64,000 nucleotides of DNA, from positions 124,001-188,000 of the forward strand of contig NW_026527085.1 in NCBI RefSeq assembly GCF_027744825.2. The letters run 5' to 3'. Positions 1 through 10,904 of the stretch are shown here, piece after piece. Every line of letters starts with the position of its first letter. Position 1 is the stretch's first letter. This DNA is from Synchiropus splendidus. Taxonomy: Eukaryota > Chordata > Actinopteri > Syngnathiformes > Callionymidae. The translations under genes and the position numbers were made by a program. The notes below the pieces were generated by a model that was given only the letters and a program-made list of their open reading frames with translations, ran no database searches and was not told where the DNA came from.

Positions 1-15
1 TGATGTGCAACTACT

Positions 16-30
16 AGAAAGACCCTTTCT
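16..30. other. Short perfect dyad, AGAAAG-ACC-CTTTCT (example copy)
   Basis: Six bases, a 3-base spacer and the exact reverse complement form a potential 6-bp hairpin or cruciform, with a T-G wobble possible one step further out. It recurs at the same place in nearly all monomers. Stem substitutions occur in a few copies (near 9233, 23335, 31990, 33118, 40636 and 45143). The changed copy at 29730 alters only the loop. Given how uniform the array is, conservation of the dyad is not by itself evidence of selection. Confidence 0.75.
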
Positions 31-62
31 GCTATAGTGGGAGGTTAAAATTTCATGTTCTG

Positions 63-68
63 AAGCTT
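63..68. other. HindIII site present once per monomer (example copy)
   Basis: AAGCTT occurs at monomer positions 63-68 in essentially every copy, so HindIII should reduce the array to a 188-bp ladder. In 69C copies it extends to the 8-bp palindrome GAAGCTTC. One visible loss is at 51204, where the copy starting at 51141 reads gatgcttcc. Confidence 0.9.
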
Positions 69-145
69 TCCTGAAAAGTTATGGCACAATGCACAAAAAC
101 GCTTTTCAGCCTGAGATAAGGTGGGTTTCGGAACGCCAAACATAA

Positions 146-173
146 AAGTGTTGATAACTTTCGAAAAACACTT
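146..173. other. Dyad AAGTGTT...AACACTT with 14-base spacer (example copy)
   Basis: AAGTGTT at 146-152 and AACACTT at 167-173 are perfect 7-base reverse complements separated by 14 bases. The spacer holds the most variable site of the monomer (162 C/G/T) and also site 153 (G/A/C). In 162T copies an alternative pairing AAAAGT/ACTTTT becomes possible. The dyad is seen in nearly all monomers; a structural role is only inference. Confidence 0.65.
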
Positions 174-175
174 CA
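159..175 (+). other. Weak CENP-B-box-like match in 162C monomers (example copy)
   Basis: Against the minimal CENP-B box NTTCGNNNNANNCGGGN, this stretch has TTCG (160-163), the central A (168) and the first C of CGGG (171), but TTC where GGG is needed. That is 6 of 9 fixed positions. Only copies with 162C (types E, F, G, H) keep the TTCG. The match is too weak to call a functional box, but it coincides with the main variable site and gives a BstBI site (TTCGAA, 160-165). Confidence 0.2.
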
Positions 176-2158
176 GACAGCTTAGATTTGATGTGCACCT
201 ACTAGAAAGACCCTTTCTGCTATAGTGGGAGGTTAAAATTTCATGTTCTGAAGCTTTCCTGAAAAGTTATGGCACAATGCACAAAAACGCTTTTCAGCCT
301 GAGATAACGTGGGTTTCGGAACGCCAAACATAAAAGTGTTGATAACTTTTGAAAAACACTTCAGACAGCTTAGATTTGATGTGCAACTACTAGAAAGACC
401 CTTTCTGCTATAGTGGGAGGTTAAAATTTCATGTTCTGAAGCTTCCCTGAAAAGTTATGCCACAATGCACAAAAACGCTTTTCAGCCTGAGATGACGTGG
501 GTTTCGGAACGCCAAACATAAAAGTGTTGATAACTTTGGAAAAACACTTCAGACAGTTTAGATTTGATGTGCAACTACTAGAAAGACCCTTTCTGCTATA
601 GTGGGAGGTTAAAATTTCATGTTCTGAAGCTTCCCTGAAAAGTTATGGCACAATGCACAAAAACGCTTTTCAGCCTGAGATAAGGTGGGTTTCGGAACGC
701 CAAACATAAAAGTGTTAATAACTTTGGAAAAACACTTCAGACAGTTTAGATTTGATGTGCAACTACTAGAAAGACCCTTTCTGCTATAGTGGGAGGTTAA
801 AATTTCATGTTCTGAAGCTTCCCTGAAAAGTTATGGCACAATGCACAAAAACGCTTTTCAGCCTGAGATAAGGTGGGTTTCGGAACGCCAAACATAAAAG
901 TGTTAATAACTTTGGAAAAACACTTCAGACAGTTTAGATTTGATGTGCAACTACTAGAAAGACCCTTTCTGCTATAGTGGGAGGTTAAAATTTCATGTTC
1001 TGAAGCTTCCCTGAAAAGTTATGGCACAATGCACAAAAACGCTTTTCAGCCTGAGATAAGGTGGGTTTCGGAACGCCAAACATAAAAGTGTTAATAACTT
1101 TGGAAAAACACTTCAGACAGTTTAGATTCGATGTGCAACTACTAGAAAGACCCTTTCTGCTATAGTGGGAGGTTAAAATTTCATGTTCTGAAGCTTCCCT
1201 GAAAAGTTATGGCACAATGCACAAAAACGCTTTTCAGCCTGAGATAAGGTGGGTTTCGGAACGCCAAACATAAAAGTGTTGATAACTTTCGAAAAACACT
1301 TCAGACAGCTTAGATTTGATGTGCACCTACTAGAAAGACCCTTTCTGCTATAGTGGGAGGTTAAAATTTCATGTTCTGAAGCTTTCCTGAAAAGTTATGG
1401 CACAATGCACAAAAACGCTTTTCAGCCTGAGATGACGTGGGTTTCGGAACGCCAAACATAAAAGTGTTGATAACTTTTGAAAAACACTTCAGACAGCTTA
1501 GATTTGATGTGCAACTACTAGAAAGACCCTTTCTGCTATAGTGGGAGGTTAAAATTTCATGTTCTGAAGCTTCCCTGAAAAGTTATGGCACAATGCACAA
1601 AAACGCTTTTCAGCCTGAGATAAGGTGGGTTTCGGAACGCCAAACATAAAAGTGTTGATAACTTTGGAAAAACACTTCAGACAGTTTAGATTTGATGTGC
1701 AACTACTAGAAAGACCCTTTCTGCTATAGTGGGAGGTTAAAATTTCATGTTCTGAAGCTTCCCTGAAAAGTTATGGCACAATGCACAAAAACGCTTTTCA
1801 GCCTGAGATAAGGTGGGTTTCGGAACGCCAAACATAAAAGTGTTGATAACTTTGGAAAAACACTTCAGACAGTTTAGATTTGATGTGCAACTACTAGAAA
1901 GACCCTTTCTGCTATAGTGGGAGGTTAAAATTTCATGTTCTGAAGCTTCCCTGAAAAGTTATGGCACAATGCACAAAAACGCTTTTCAGCCTGAGATAAG
2001 GTGGGTTTCGGAACGCCAAACATAAAAGTGTTGATAACTTTCGAAAAACACTTCAGAGAGCTTAGATTTGATGTGCACCTACGAGAAAGACCCTTTCTGC
2101 TATAGTGGGAGGTTAAAATTTCATGTTCTGAAGCTTCCCTGAAAAGTTATGGCACAAT

Positions 2159-2170
2159 GCGTAAAAACGC
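2159..2170. other. GCGT-AAAA-ACGC dyad created by the GT variant (example copy)
   Basis: In monomers with GT at 93-94 the sequence reads GCGT AAAA ACGC, a perfect 4-bp stem with a 4-base loop. Monomers with AC there (gcacaaaaacgc) lack it. The variant also adds a CpG at 92-93. This is the first such copy in the window (monomer starting 2069); type A monomers carry it once per higher-order unit. Confidence 0.6.
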
Positions 2171-2256
2171 TTTTCAGCCTGAGATAAGGTGGGTTTCGGA
2201 ACGCCAAACATAAAAGTGTTGATAACTTTGGAAAAACACTTCAGACAGTTTAGATT

Positions 2257-2726
2257 TGATGTGCAACTACTAGAAAGACCCTTTCTGCTATAGTGGGAGG
2301 TTAAAATTTCATGTTCTGAAGCTTTCCTGAAAAGTTATGGCACAATGCACAAAAACGCTTTTCAGCCTGAGATAAGGTGGGTTTCGGAACGCCAAACATA
2401 AAAGTGTTGATAACTTTCGAAAAACACTTCAGACAGCTTAGATTTGATGTGCACCTACTAGAAAGACCCTTTCTGCTATAGTGGGAGGTTAAAATTTCAT
2501 GTTCTGAAGCTTTCCTGAAAAGTTATGGCACAATGCACAAAAACGCTTTTCAGCCTGAGATAACGTGGGTTTCGGAACGCCAAACATAAAAGTGTTGATA
2601 ACTTTTGAAAAACACTTCAGACAGCTTAGATTTGATGTGCAACTACTAGAAAGACCCTTTCTGCTATAGTGGGAGGTTAAAATTTCATGTTCTGAAGCTT
2701 CCCTGAAAAGTTATGCCACAATGCAC
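2257..2726. repeat. Right member of the 12-monomer local repeat
   Basis: Counterpart of 1-470 at an offset of exactly 2,256 bp, sharing the private bases at 2564 and 2716. It indicates that the left part of the window is itself built of repeats longer than the common five- or six-monomer unit. Confidence 0.7.
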
Positions 2727-4324
2727 AAAAACGCTTTTCAGCCTGAGATAAGGTGGGTTTCGGAACGCCAAACATAAAAGTGTTGATAACTTTGGAAAAA
2801 CACTTCAGACAGTTTAGATTTGATGTGCAACTACTAGAAAGACCCTTTCTGCTATAGTGGGAGGTTAAAATTTCATGTTCTGAAGCTTCCCTGAAAAGTT
2901 ATGGCACAATGCACAAAAACGCTTTTCAGCCTGAGATAAGGTGGGTTTCGGAACGCCAAACATAAAAGTGTTGATAACTTTGGAAAAACACTTCAGACAG
3001 TTTAGATTTGATGTGCAACTACTAGAAAGACCCTTTCTGCTATAGTGGGAGGTTAAAATTTCATGTTCTGAAGCTTCCCTGAAAAGTTATGGCACAATGC
3101 ACAAAAACGCTTTTCAGCCTGAGATAAGGTGGGTTTCGGAACGCCAAACATAAAAGTGTTGATAACTTTCGAAAAACACTTCAGAGAGCTTAGATTTGAT
3201 GTGCACCTACTAGAAAGACCCTTTCTGCTATAGTGGGAGGTTAAAATTTCATGTTCTGAAGCTTCCCTGAAAAGTTATGGCACAATGCGTAAAAACGCTT
3301 TTCAGCCTGAGATAAGGTGGGTTTCGGAACGCCAAACATAAAAGTGTTGATAACTTTCGAAAAACACTTCAGACAGTTTAGATTTGATGTGCAACTACTA
3401 GAAAGACCCTTTCTGCTATAGTGGGAGGTTAAAATTTCATGTTCTGAAGCTTTCCTGAAAAGTTATGGCACAATGCACAAAAACGCTTTTCAGCCTGAGA
3501 TAAGGTGGGTTTCGGAACGCCAAACATAAAAGTGTTGATAACTTTGGAAAAACACTTCAGACAGTTTAGATTTGATGTGCAACTACTAGAAAGACCCTTT
3601 CTGCTATAGTGGGAGGTTAAAATTTTATGTTCTGAAGCTTTCCTGAAAAGTTATGGCACAATGCACAAAAACGCTTTTCAGCCTGAGATAAGGTGGGTTT
3701 CGGAACGCCAAACATAAAAGTGTTGATAACTTTTGAAAAACACTTCAGACAGCTTAGATTTGATGTGCAACTACTAGAAAGACCCTTTCTGCTATAGTGG
3801 GAGGTTAAAATTTCATGTTCTGAAGCTTCCCTGAAAACTTATGGCACAATGCACAAAAACGCTTTTCAGCCTGAGATAAGGTGGGTTTCGGAACGCCAAA
3901 CATAAAAGTGTTGATAACTTTCGAAAAACACTTCAGACAGTTTAGATTTGATGTGCAACTACTAGAAAGACCCTTTCTGCTATAGTGGGAGGTTAAAATT
4001 TCATGTTCTGAAGCTTCCCTGAAAAGTTATGGCACAATGCGTAAAAACGCTTTTCAGCCTGAGATAAGGTGGGTTTCGGAACGCCAAACATAAAAGTGTT
4101 GATAACTTTGGAAAAACACTTCAGACAGTTTAGATTTGATGTGCAACTACTAGAAAGACCCTTTCTGCTATAGTGGGAGGTTAAAATTTCATGTTCTGAA
4201 GCTTCCCTGAAAAGTTATGGCACAATGCACAAAAACGCTTTTCAGCCTGAGATAAGGTGGGTTTCGGAACGCCAAACATAAAAGTGTTGATAACTTTCGA
4301 AAAACACTTCAGAGAGCTTAGATT

Positions 4325-5264
4325 TGATGTGCACCTACTAGAAAGACCCTTTCTGCTATAGTGGGAGGTTAAAATTTCATGTTCTGAAGCTTCCCTGAAA
4401 AGTTATGGCACAATGCGTAAAAACGCTTTTCAGCCTGAGATAAGGTGGGTTTCGGAACGCCAAACATAAAAGTGTTGATAACTTTGGAAAAACACTTCAG
4501 ACAGTTTAGATTTGATGTGCAACTACTAGAAAGACCCTTTCTGCTATAGTGGGAGGTTAAAATTTCATGTTCTGAAGCTTTCCTGAAAAGTTATGGCACA
4601 ATGCACAAAAACGCTTTTCAGCCTGAGATAAGGTGGGTTTCGGAACGCCAAACATAAAAGTGTTGATAACTTTTGAAAAACACTTCAGACAGCTTAGATT
4701 TGATGTGCAACTACTAGAAAGACCCTTTCTGCTATAGTGGGAGGTTAAAATTTCATGTTCTGAAGCTTCCCTGAAAAGTTATGGCACAATGCACAAAAAC
4801 GCTTTTCAGCCTGAGATAAGGTGGGTTTCGGAACGCCAAACATAAAAGTGTTGATAACTTTGGAAAAACACTTCAGACAGTTTAGATTTGATGTGCAACT
4901 ACTAGAAAGACCCTTTCTGCTATAGTGGGAGGTTAAAATTTCATGTTCTGAAGCTTCCCTGAAAAGTTATGGCACAATGCACAAAAACGCTTTTCAGCCT
5001 GAGATAAGGTGGGTTTCGGAACGCCAAACATAAAAGTGTTAATAACTTTGGAAAAACACTTCAGACAGTTTAGATTTGATGTGCAACTACTAGAAAGACC
5101 CTTTCTGCTATAGTGGGAGGTTAAAATTTCATGTTCTGAAGCTTCCCTGAAAAGTTATGGCACAATGCACAAAAACGCTTTTCAGCCTGAGATAAGGTGG
5201 GTTTCGGAACGCCAAACATAAAAGTGTTGATAACTTTCGAAAAACACTTCAGAGAGCTTAGATT
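4325..5264. repeat. Higher-order repeat unit A-B-C-D-E (940 bp)
   Basis: Five consecutive monomers start at 4325, 4513, 4701, 4889 and 5077 and type as A, B, C, D, E: GT; 69T+162T; plain; 153A; 162C+178G. The same order follows immediately at 5265. Five monomers of 188 bp give 940 bp. It is the start of macro-copy 1. Confidence 0.85.
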
Positions 5265-6204
5265 TGATGTGCACCTACTAGAAAGACCCTTTCTGCTATA
5301 GTGGGAGGTTAAAATTTCATGTTCTGAAGCTTCCCTGAAAAGTTATGGCACAATGCGTAAAAACGCTTTTCAGCCTGAGATAAGGTGGGTTTCGGAACGC
5401 CAAACATAAAAGTGTTGATAACTTTGGAAAAACACTTCAGACAGTTTAGATTTGATGTGCAACTACTAGAAAGACCCTTTCTGCTATAGTGGGAGGTTAA
5501 AATTTCATGTTCTGAAGCTTTCCTGAAAAGTTATGGCACAATGCACAAAAACGCTTTTCAGCCTGAGATAAGGTGGGTTTCGGAACGCCAAACATAAAAG
5601 TGTTGATAACTTTTGAAAAACACTTCAGACAGCTTAGATTTGATGTGCAACTACTAGAAAGACCCTTTCTGCTATAGTGGGAGGTTAAAATTTCATGTTC
5701 TGAAGCTTCCCTGAAAAGTTATGGCACAATGCACAAAAACGCTTTTCAGCCTGAGATAAGGTGGGTTTCGGAACGCCAAACATAAAAGTGTTGATAACTT
5801 TGGAAAAACACTTCAGACAGTTTAGATTTGATGTGCAACTACTAGAAAGACCCTTTCTGCTATAGTGGGAGGTTAAAATTTCATGTTCTGAAGCTTCCCT
5901 GAAAAGTTATGGCACAATGCACAAAAACGCTTTTCAGCCTGAGATAAGGTGGGTTTCGGAACGCCAAACATAAAAGTGTTAATAACTTTGGAAAAACACT
6001 TCAGACAGTTTAGATTTGATGTGCAACTACTAGAAAGACCCTTTCTGCTATAGTGGGAGGTTAAAATTTCATGTTCTGAAGCTTCCCTGAAAAGTTATGG
6101 CACAATGCACAAAAACGCTTTTCAGCCTGAGATAAGGTGGGTTTCGGAACGCCAAACATAAAAGTGTTGATAACTTTCGAAAAACACTTCTGAGAGCTTA
6201 GATT
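5265..6204. repeat. Higher-order repeat unit A-B-C-D-E (940 bp), second tandem copy
   Basis: The same A-B-C-D-E order as 4325-5264, directly abutting it. It carries a private A-to-T change at 6191 (ttctgagag in the E monomer). That change reappears at 20669 and 38529 and links this unit to its macro-copies. Confidence 0.85.
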
Positions 6205-9200
6205 TGATGTGCACCTACTAGAAAGACCCTTTCTGCTATAGTGGGAGGTTAAAATTTCATGTTCTGAAGCTTTCCTGAAAAGTTATGGCACAATGCACAA
6301 AACCGCTTTTCAGCCTGAGATAAGGTGGGTTTCGGAACGCCAAACATAAAAGTGTTGATAACTTTTGAAAAACACTTCAAACAGCTTAGATTTGATGTGC
6401 AACTACTAGAAAGACCCTTTCTGCTATAGTGGGAGGTTAAAATTTCATGTTCTGAAGCTTCCCTGAAAAGTTATGGCACAATGCACAAAAACGCTTTTCA
6501 GCCGGAGATAAGGTGGGTTTCGGAACGCCAAACATAAAAGTGTTGATAACTTTGGAAAAACACTTCAGACAGTTTAGATTTGATGTGCAACTACTAGAAA
6601 GACCCTTTCTGCTATAGTGGGAGGTTAAAATTTCATGTTCTGAAGCTTCCCTGAAAAGTTATGGCACAATGCACAAAAACGCTTTTCAGCCTGAGATAAG
6701 GTGGGTTTCGGAACGCCAAACATAAAAGTGTTGATAACTTTGGAAAAACACTTCAGACAGTTTAGATTTGATGTGCAACTACTAGAAAGACCCTTTCTGC
6801 TATAGTGGGAGGTTAAAATTTCATGTTCTGAAGCTTCCCTGAAAAGTTATGGCACAATGCACAAAAACGCTTTTCAGCCTGAGATAAGGTGGGTTTCGGA
6901 ACGCCAAACATAAAAGTGTTGATAACTTTCGAAAAACACTTCAGAGAGCTTAGATTTGATGTGCACCTACTAGAAAGACCCTTTCTGCTATAGTGGGAGG
7001 TTAAAATTTCATGTTCTGAAGCTTTCCTGAAAAGTTATGGCACAATGCACAAAAACGCTTTTCAGCCTGAGATAAGGTGGGTTTCGGAACGCCAAACATA
7101 AAAGTGTTGATAACTTTCGAAAAACACTTCAGAGAGCTTAGATTTGATGTGCACCTACTAGAAAGACCCTTTCTGCTATAGTGGGAGGTTAAAATTTCAT
7201 GTTCTGAAGCTTCCCTGAAAAGTTATGGCACAATGCGTAAAAACGCTTTTCAGCCTGAGATAAGGTGGGTTTCGGAACGCCAAACATAAAAGTGTTGATA
7301 ACTTTTGAAAAACACTTCAGACAGCTTAGATTTGATGTGCAACTACTAGAAAGACCCTTTCTGCTATAGTGGGAGGTTAAAATTTCATGTTCTGAAGCTT
7401 CCCTGAAAAGTTATGGCACAATGCACAAAAACGCTTTTCAGCCTGAGATAAGGTGGGTTTCGGAACGCCAAACATAAAAGTGTTGATAACTTTCGAAAAA
7501 CACTTCAGACAGCTTAGATTTGATGTGCACCTACTAGAAAGACCCTTTCTGCTATAGTGGGAGGTTAAAATTTCATGTTCTGAAGCTTCCCTGAAAAGTT
7601 ATGGCACAATGCACAAAAACGCTTTTCAGCCTGAGATAAGGTGGGTTTCGGAACGCCAAACATAAAAGTGTTGATAACTTTCGAAAAACACTTCAGAGAG
7701 CTTAGATTTGATGTGCACCTACTAGAAAGACCCTTTCTGCTATAGTGGGAGGTTAAAATTTCATGTTCTGAAGCTTTCCTGAAAAGTTATGGCACAATGC
7801 ACAAGAACGCTTTTCAGCCTGAGATAAGGTGGGTTTCGGAACGCCAAACATAAAAGTGTTGATAACTTTCGAAAAACACTTCAGAGAGCTTAGATTTGAT
7901 GTGCACCTACTAGAAAGACCCTTTCTGCTATAGTGGGAGGTTAAAATTTCATGTTCTGAAGCTTTCCTGAAAAGTTATGGCACAATGCACAAAAACGCTT
8001 TTCAGCCTGAGATAAGGTGGGTTTCGGAACGCCAAACATAAAAGTGTTGATAACTTTCGAAAAACACTTCAGAGAGCTTAGATTTGATGTGCACCTACTA
8101 GAAAGACCCTTTCTGCTATAGTGGGAGGTTAAAATTTCATGTTCTGAAGCTTCCCTGAAAAGTTATGGCACAATGCGTAAAAACGCTTTTCAGCCTGAGA
8201 TAAGGTGGGTTTCGGAACGCCAAACATAAAAGTGTTGATAACTTTGGAAAAACACTTCAGACAGCTTAGATTTGATGTGCAACTACTAGAAAGACCCTTT
8301 CTGCTATAGTGGGAGGTTAAAATTTCATGTTCTGAAGCTTCCCTGAAAAGTTATGGCACAATGCACAAAAACGCTTTTCAGCCTGAGATAAGGTGGGTTT
8401 CGGAACGCCAAACATAAAAGTGTTGATAACTTTCGAAAAACACTTCAGACAGCTTAGATTTGATGTGCACCTACTAGAAAGACCCTTTCTGCTATAGTGG
8501 GAGGTTAAAATTTCATGTTCTGAAGCTTCCCTGAAAAGTTATGGCACAATGCGTAAAAACGCTTTTCAGCCTGAGATAAGGTGGGTTTCGGAACGCCAAA
8601 CATAAAAGTGTTGATAACTTTGGAAAAACACTTCAGACAGTTTAGATTTGATGTGCAACTACTAGAAAGACCCTTTCTGCTATAGTGGGAGGTTAAAATT
8701 TCATGTTCTGAAGCTTCCCTGAAAAGTTATGGCACAATGCACAAAAACGCTTTTCAGCCTGAGATAAGGTGGGTTTCGGAACGCCAAACATAAAAGTGTT
8801 AATAACTTTGGAAAAACACTTCAGACAGTTTAGATTTGATGTGCAACTACTAGAAAGACCCTTTCTGCTATAGTGGGAGGTTAAAATTTCATGTTCTGAA
8901 GCTTCCCTGAAAAGTTATGGCACAATGCACAAAAACGCTTTTCAGCCTGAGATAAGGTGGGTTTCGGAACGCCAAACATAAAAGTGTTGATAACTTTCGA
9001 AAAACACTTCAGAGAGCTTAGATTTGATGTGCACCTACTAGAAAGACCCTTTCTGCTATAGTGGGAGGTTAAAATTTCATGTTCTGAAGCTTCCCTGAAA
9101 AGTTATGGCACAATGCGTAAAAACGCTTTTCAGCCTGAGATAAGGTGGGTTTCGGAACGCCAAACATAAAAGTGTTGATAACTTTGGAAAAACACTTCAG

Positions 9201-9776
9201 ACAGTTTAGATTTGATGTGCAACTACTAGAAATACCCTTTCTGCTATAGTGAGAGGTTAAAATTTCATGTTCTGAAGCTTTCCTGAAAAGTTATGGCACA
9301 ATGCACAAAAACGCTTTTCAGCCTGAGATAAGGTGGGTTTCGGAACGCCAAACATAAAAGTGTTGATAACTTTTGAAAAACACTTCAGACAGCTTAGATT
9401 TGATGTGCAACTACTAGAAAGACCCTTTCTGCTATAGTGGGAGGTTAAAATTTCATGTTCTGAAGCTTCCCTGAAAAGTTATGGCACAATGCACAAAAAC
9501 GCTTTTCAGCCTGAGATAAGGTGGGTTTCGGAACGCCAAACATAAAAGTGTTGATAACTTTGGAAAAACACTTCAGACAGTTTAGATTTGATGTGCAACT
9601 ACTAGAAAGACCCTTTCTGCTATAGTGGGAGGTTAAAATTTCATGTTCTGAAGCTTCCCTGAAAAGTTATGGCACAATGCACAAAAACGCTTTTCAGCCT
9701 GAGATAAGGTGGGTTTCGGAACGCCAAACATAAAAGTGTTGATAACTTTCGAAAAACACTTCAGAGAGCTTAGATT

Positions 9777-10904
9777 TGATGTGCACCTACTAGAAAGACC
9801 CTTTCTGCTATAGTGGGAGGTTAAAATTTCATGTTCTGAAGCTTCCCTGAAAAGTTATGGCACAATGCGTAAAAACGCTTTTCAGCCTGAGATAAGGTGG
9901 GTTTCGGAACGCCAAACATAAAAGTGTTGATAACTTTGGAAAAACACTTCAGACAGTTTAGATTTGATGTGCAACTACTAGAAAGACCCTTTCTGCTATA
10001 GTGGGAGGTTAAAATTTCATGTTCTGAAGCTTTCCTGAAAAGTTATGGCACAATGCACAAAAACGCTTTTCAGCCTGAGATAAGGTGGGTTTCGGAACGC
10101 CAAACATAAAAGTGTTGATAACTTTTGAAAAACACTTCAGACAGCTTAGATTTGATGTGCAACTACTAGAAAGACCCTTTCTGCTATAGTGGGAGGTTAA
10201 AATTTCATGTTCTGAAGCTTCCCTGAAAAGTTATGGCACAATGCACAAAAACGCTTTTCAGCCTGAGATAAGGTGGGTTTCGGAACGCCAAACATAAAAG
10301 TGTTGATAACTTTGGAAAAACACTTCAGACAGTTTAGATTTGATGTGCAACTACTAGAAAGACCCTTTCTGCTATAGTGGGAGGTTAAAATTTCATGTTC
10401 TGAAGCTTCCCTGAAAAGTTATGGCACAATGCACAAAAACGCTTTTCAGCCTGAGATAAGGTGGGTTTCGGAACGCCAAACATAAAAGTGTTGATAACTT
10501 TGGAAAAACACTTCAGACAGTTTAGATTTGATGTGCAACTACTAGAAAGACCCTTTCTGCTATAGTGGGAGGTTAAAATTTCATGTTCTGAAGCTTCCCT
10601 GAAAAGTTATGGCACAATGCACAAAAACGCTTTTCAGCCTGAGATAAGGTGGGTTTCGGAACGCCAAACATAAAAGTGTTAATAACTTTGGAAAAACACT
10701 TCAGACAGTTTAGATTTGATGTGCAACTACTAGAAAGACCCTTTCTGCTATAGTGGGAGGTTAAAATTTCATGTTCTGAAGCTTCCCTGAAAAGTTATGG
10801 CACAATGCACAAAAACGCTTTTCAGCCTGAGATAAGGTGGGTTTCGGAACGCCAAACATAAAAGTGTTGATAACTTTCGAAAAACACTTCAGAGAGCTTA
10901 GATT
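9777..10904. repeat. Higher-order repeat unit A-B-C-C-D-E (1,128 bp)
   Basis: Six monomers type as A, B, C, C, D, E: the five-monomer unit with a duplicated C. The extra copy shows that the higher-order length is not fixed in this array. Confidence 0.8.

Larger units (their letters stand above)
1..188 (+). repeat. Reference monomer (position 1 = t of tgatgtgc)
   Basis: This first monomer fixes the numbering used throughout. It is 188 bp with 73 G/C by hand count (38.8%). Landmarks are a dyad at 16-30, an AAAATTT tract at 47-53, a HindIII site (AAGCTT) at 63-68, a direct repeat of GCACAA at 84-89 and 91-96, an A-run at 95-99, a T-run at 103-106, and A-runs at 144-147 and 164-168. CpGs that nearly all copies share lie at 100-101, 129-130 and 134-135; 162-163 is an extra CpG only where base 162 is C, as here. 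The start is arbitrary: the linked variants 178/181 and base 10 of the next monomer straddle the chosen boundary, so a biological unit boundary, if there is one, is probably elsewhere. This copy is 10A 69T AC 162C 178C 181C, which is none of the common types. Confidence 0.95.
1..470. repeat. Left member of a 12-monomer (2,256-bp) local repeat
   Basis: The first two and a half monomers match those starting at 2257. Both have the same unusual order of types, the rare ataacgt variant (C at 308 and 2564) and the rare ttatgcc change (C at 460 and 2716). All offsets are 2,256 bp, i.e. 12 monomers. The third monomer then differs (gatgacg at 494 versus gataagg in the later copy). Confidence 0.7.

Noticed and set aside
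33..40. TATA-like motif (ctatagtgg)
   Set aside because: It is a single short AT word repeated 341 times with no downstream gene. There is no basis for calling a promoter.
98..106. AAAACGCTTTT read as a transcription terminator or promoter element
   Set aside because: The dyad is only four A/T pairs around CGC and recurs in every monomer of a non-coding array. Nothing suggests a transcription unit.
1..188. Primate alpha satellite or Arabidopsis-type CEN180
   Set aside because: The monomer length (188 bp) and sequence do not resemble the about 171-bp alpha unit or the about 178-bp Arabidopsis unit as I know them. No proper CENP-B box is present.
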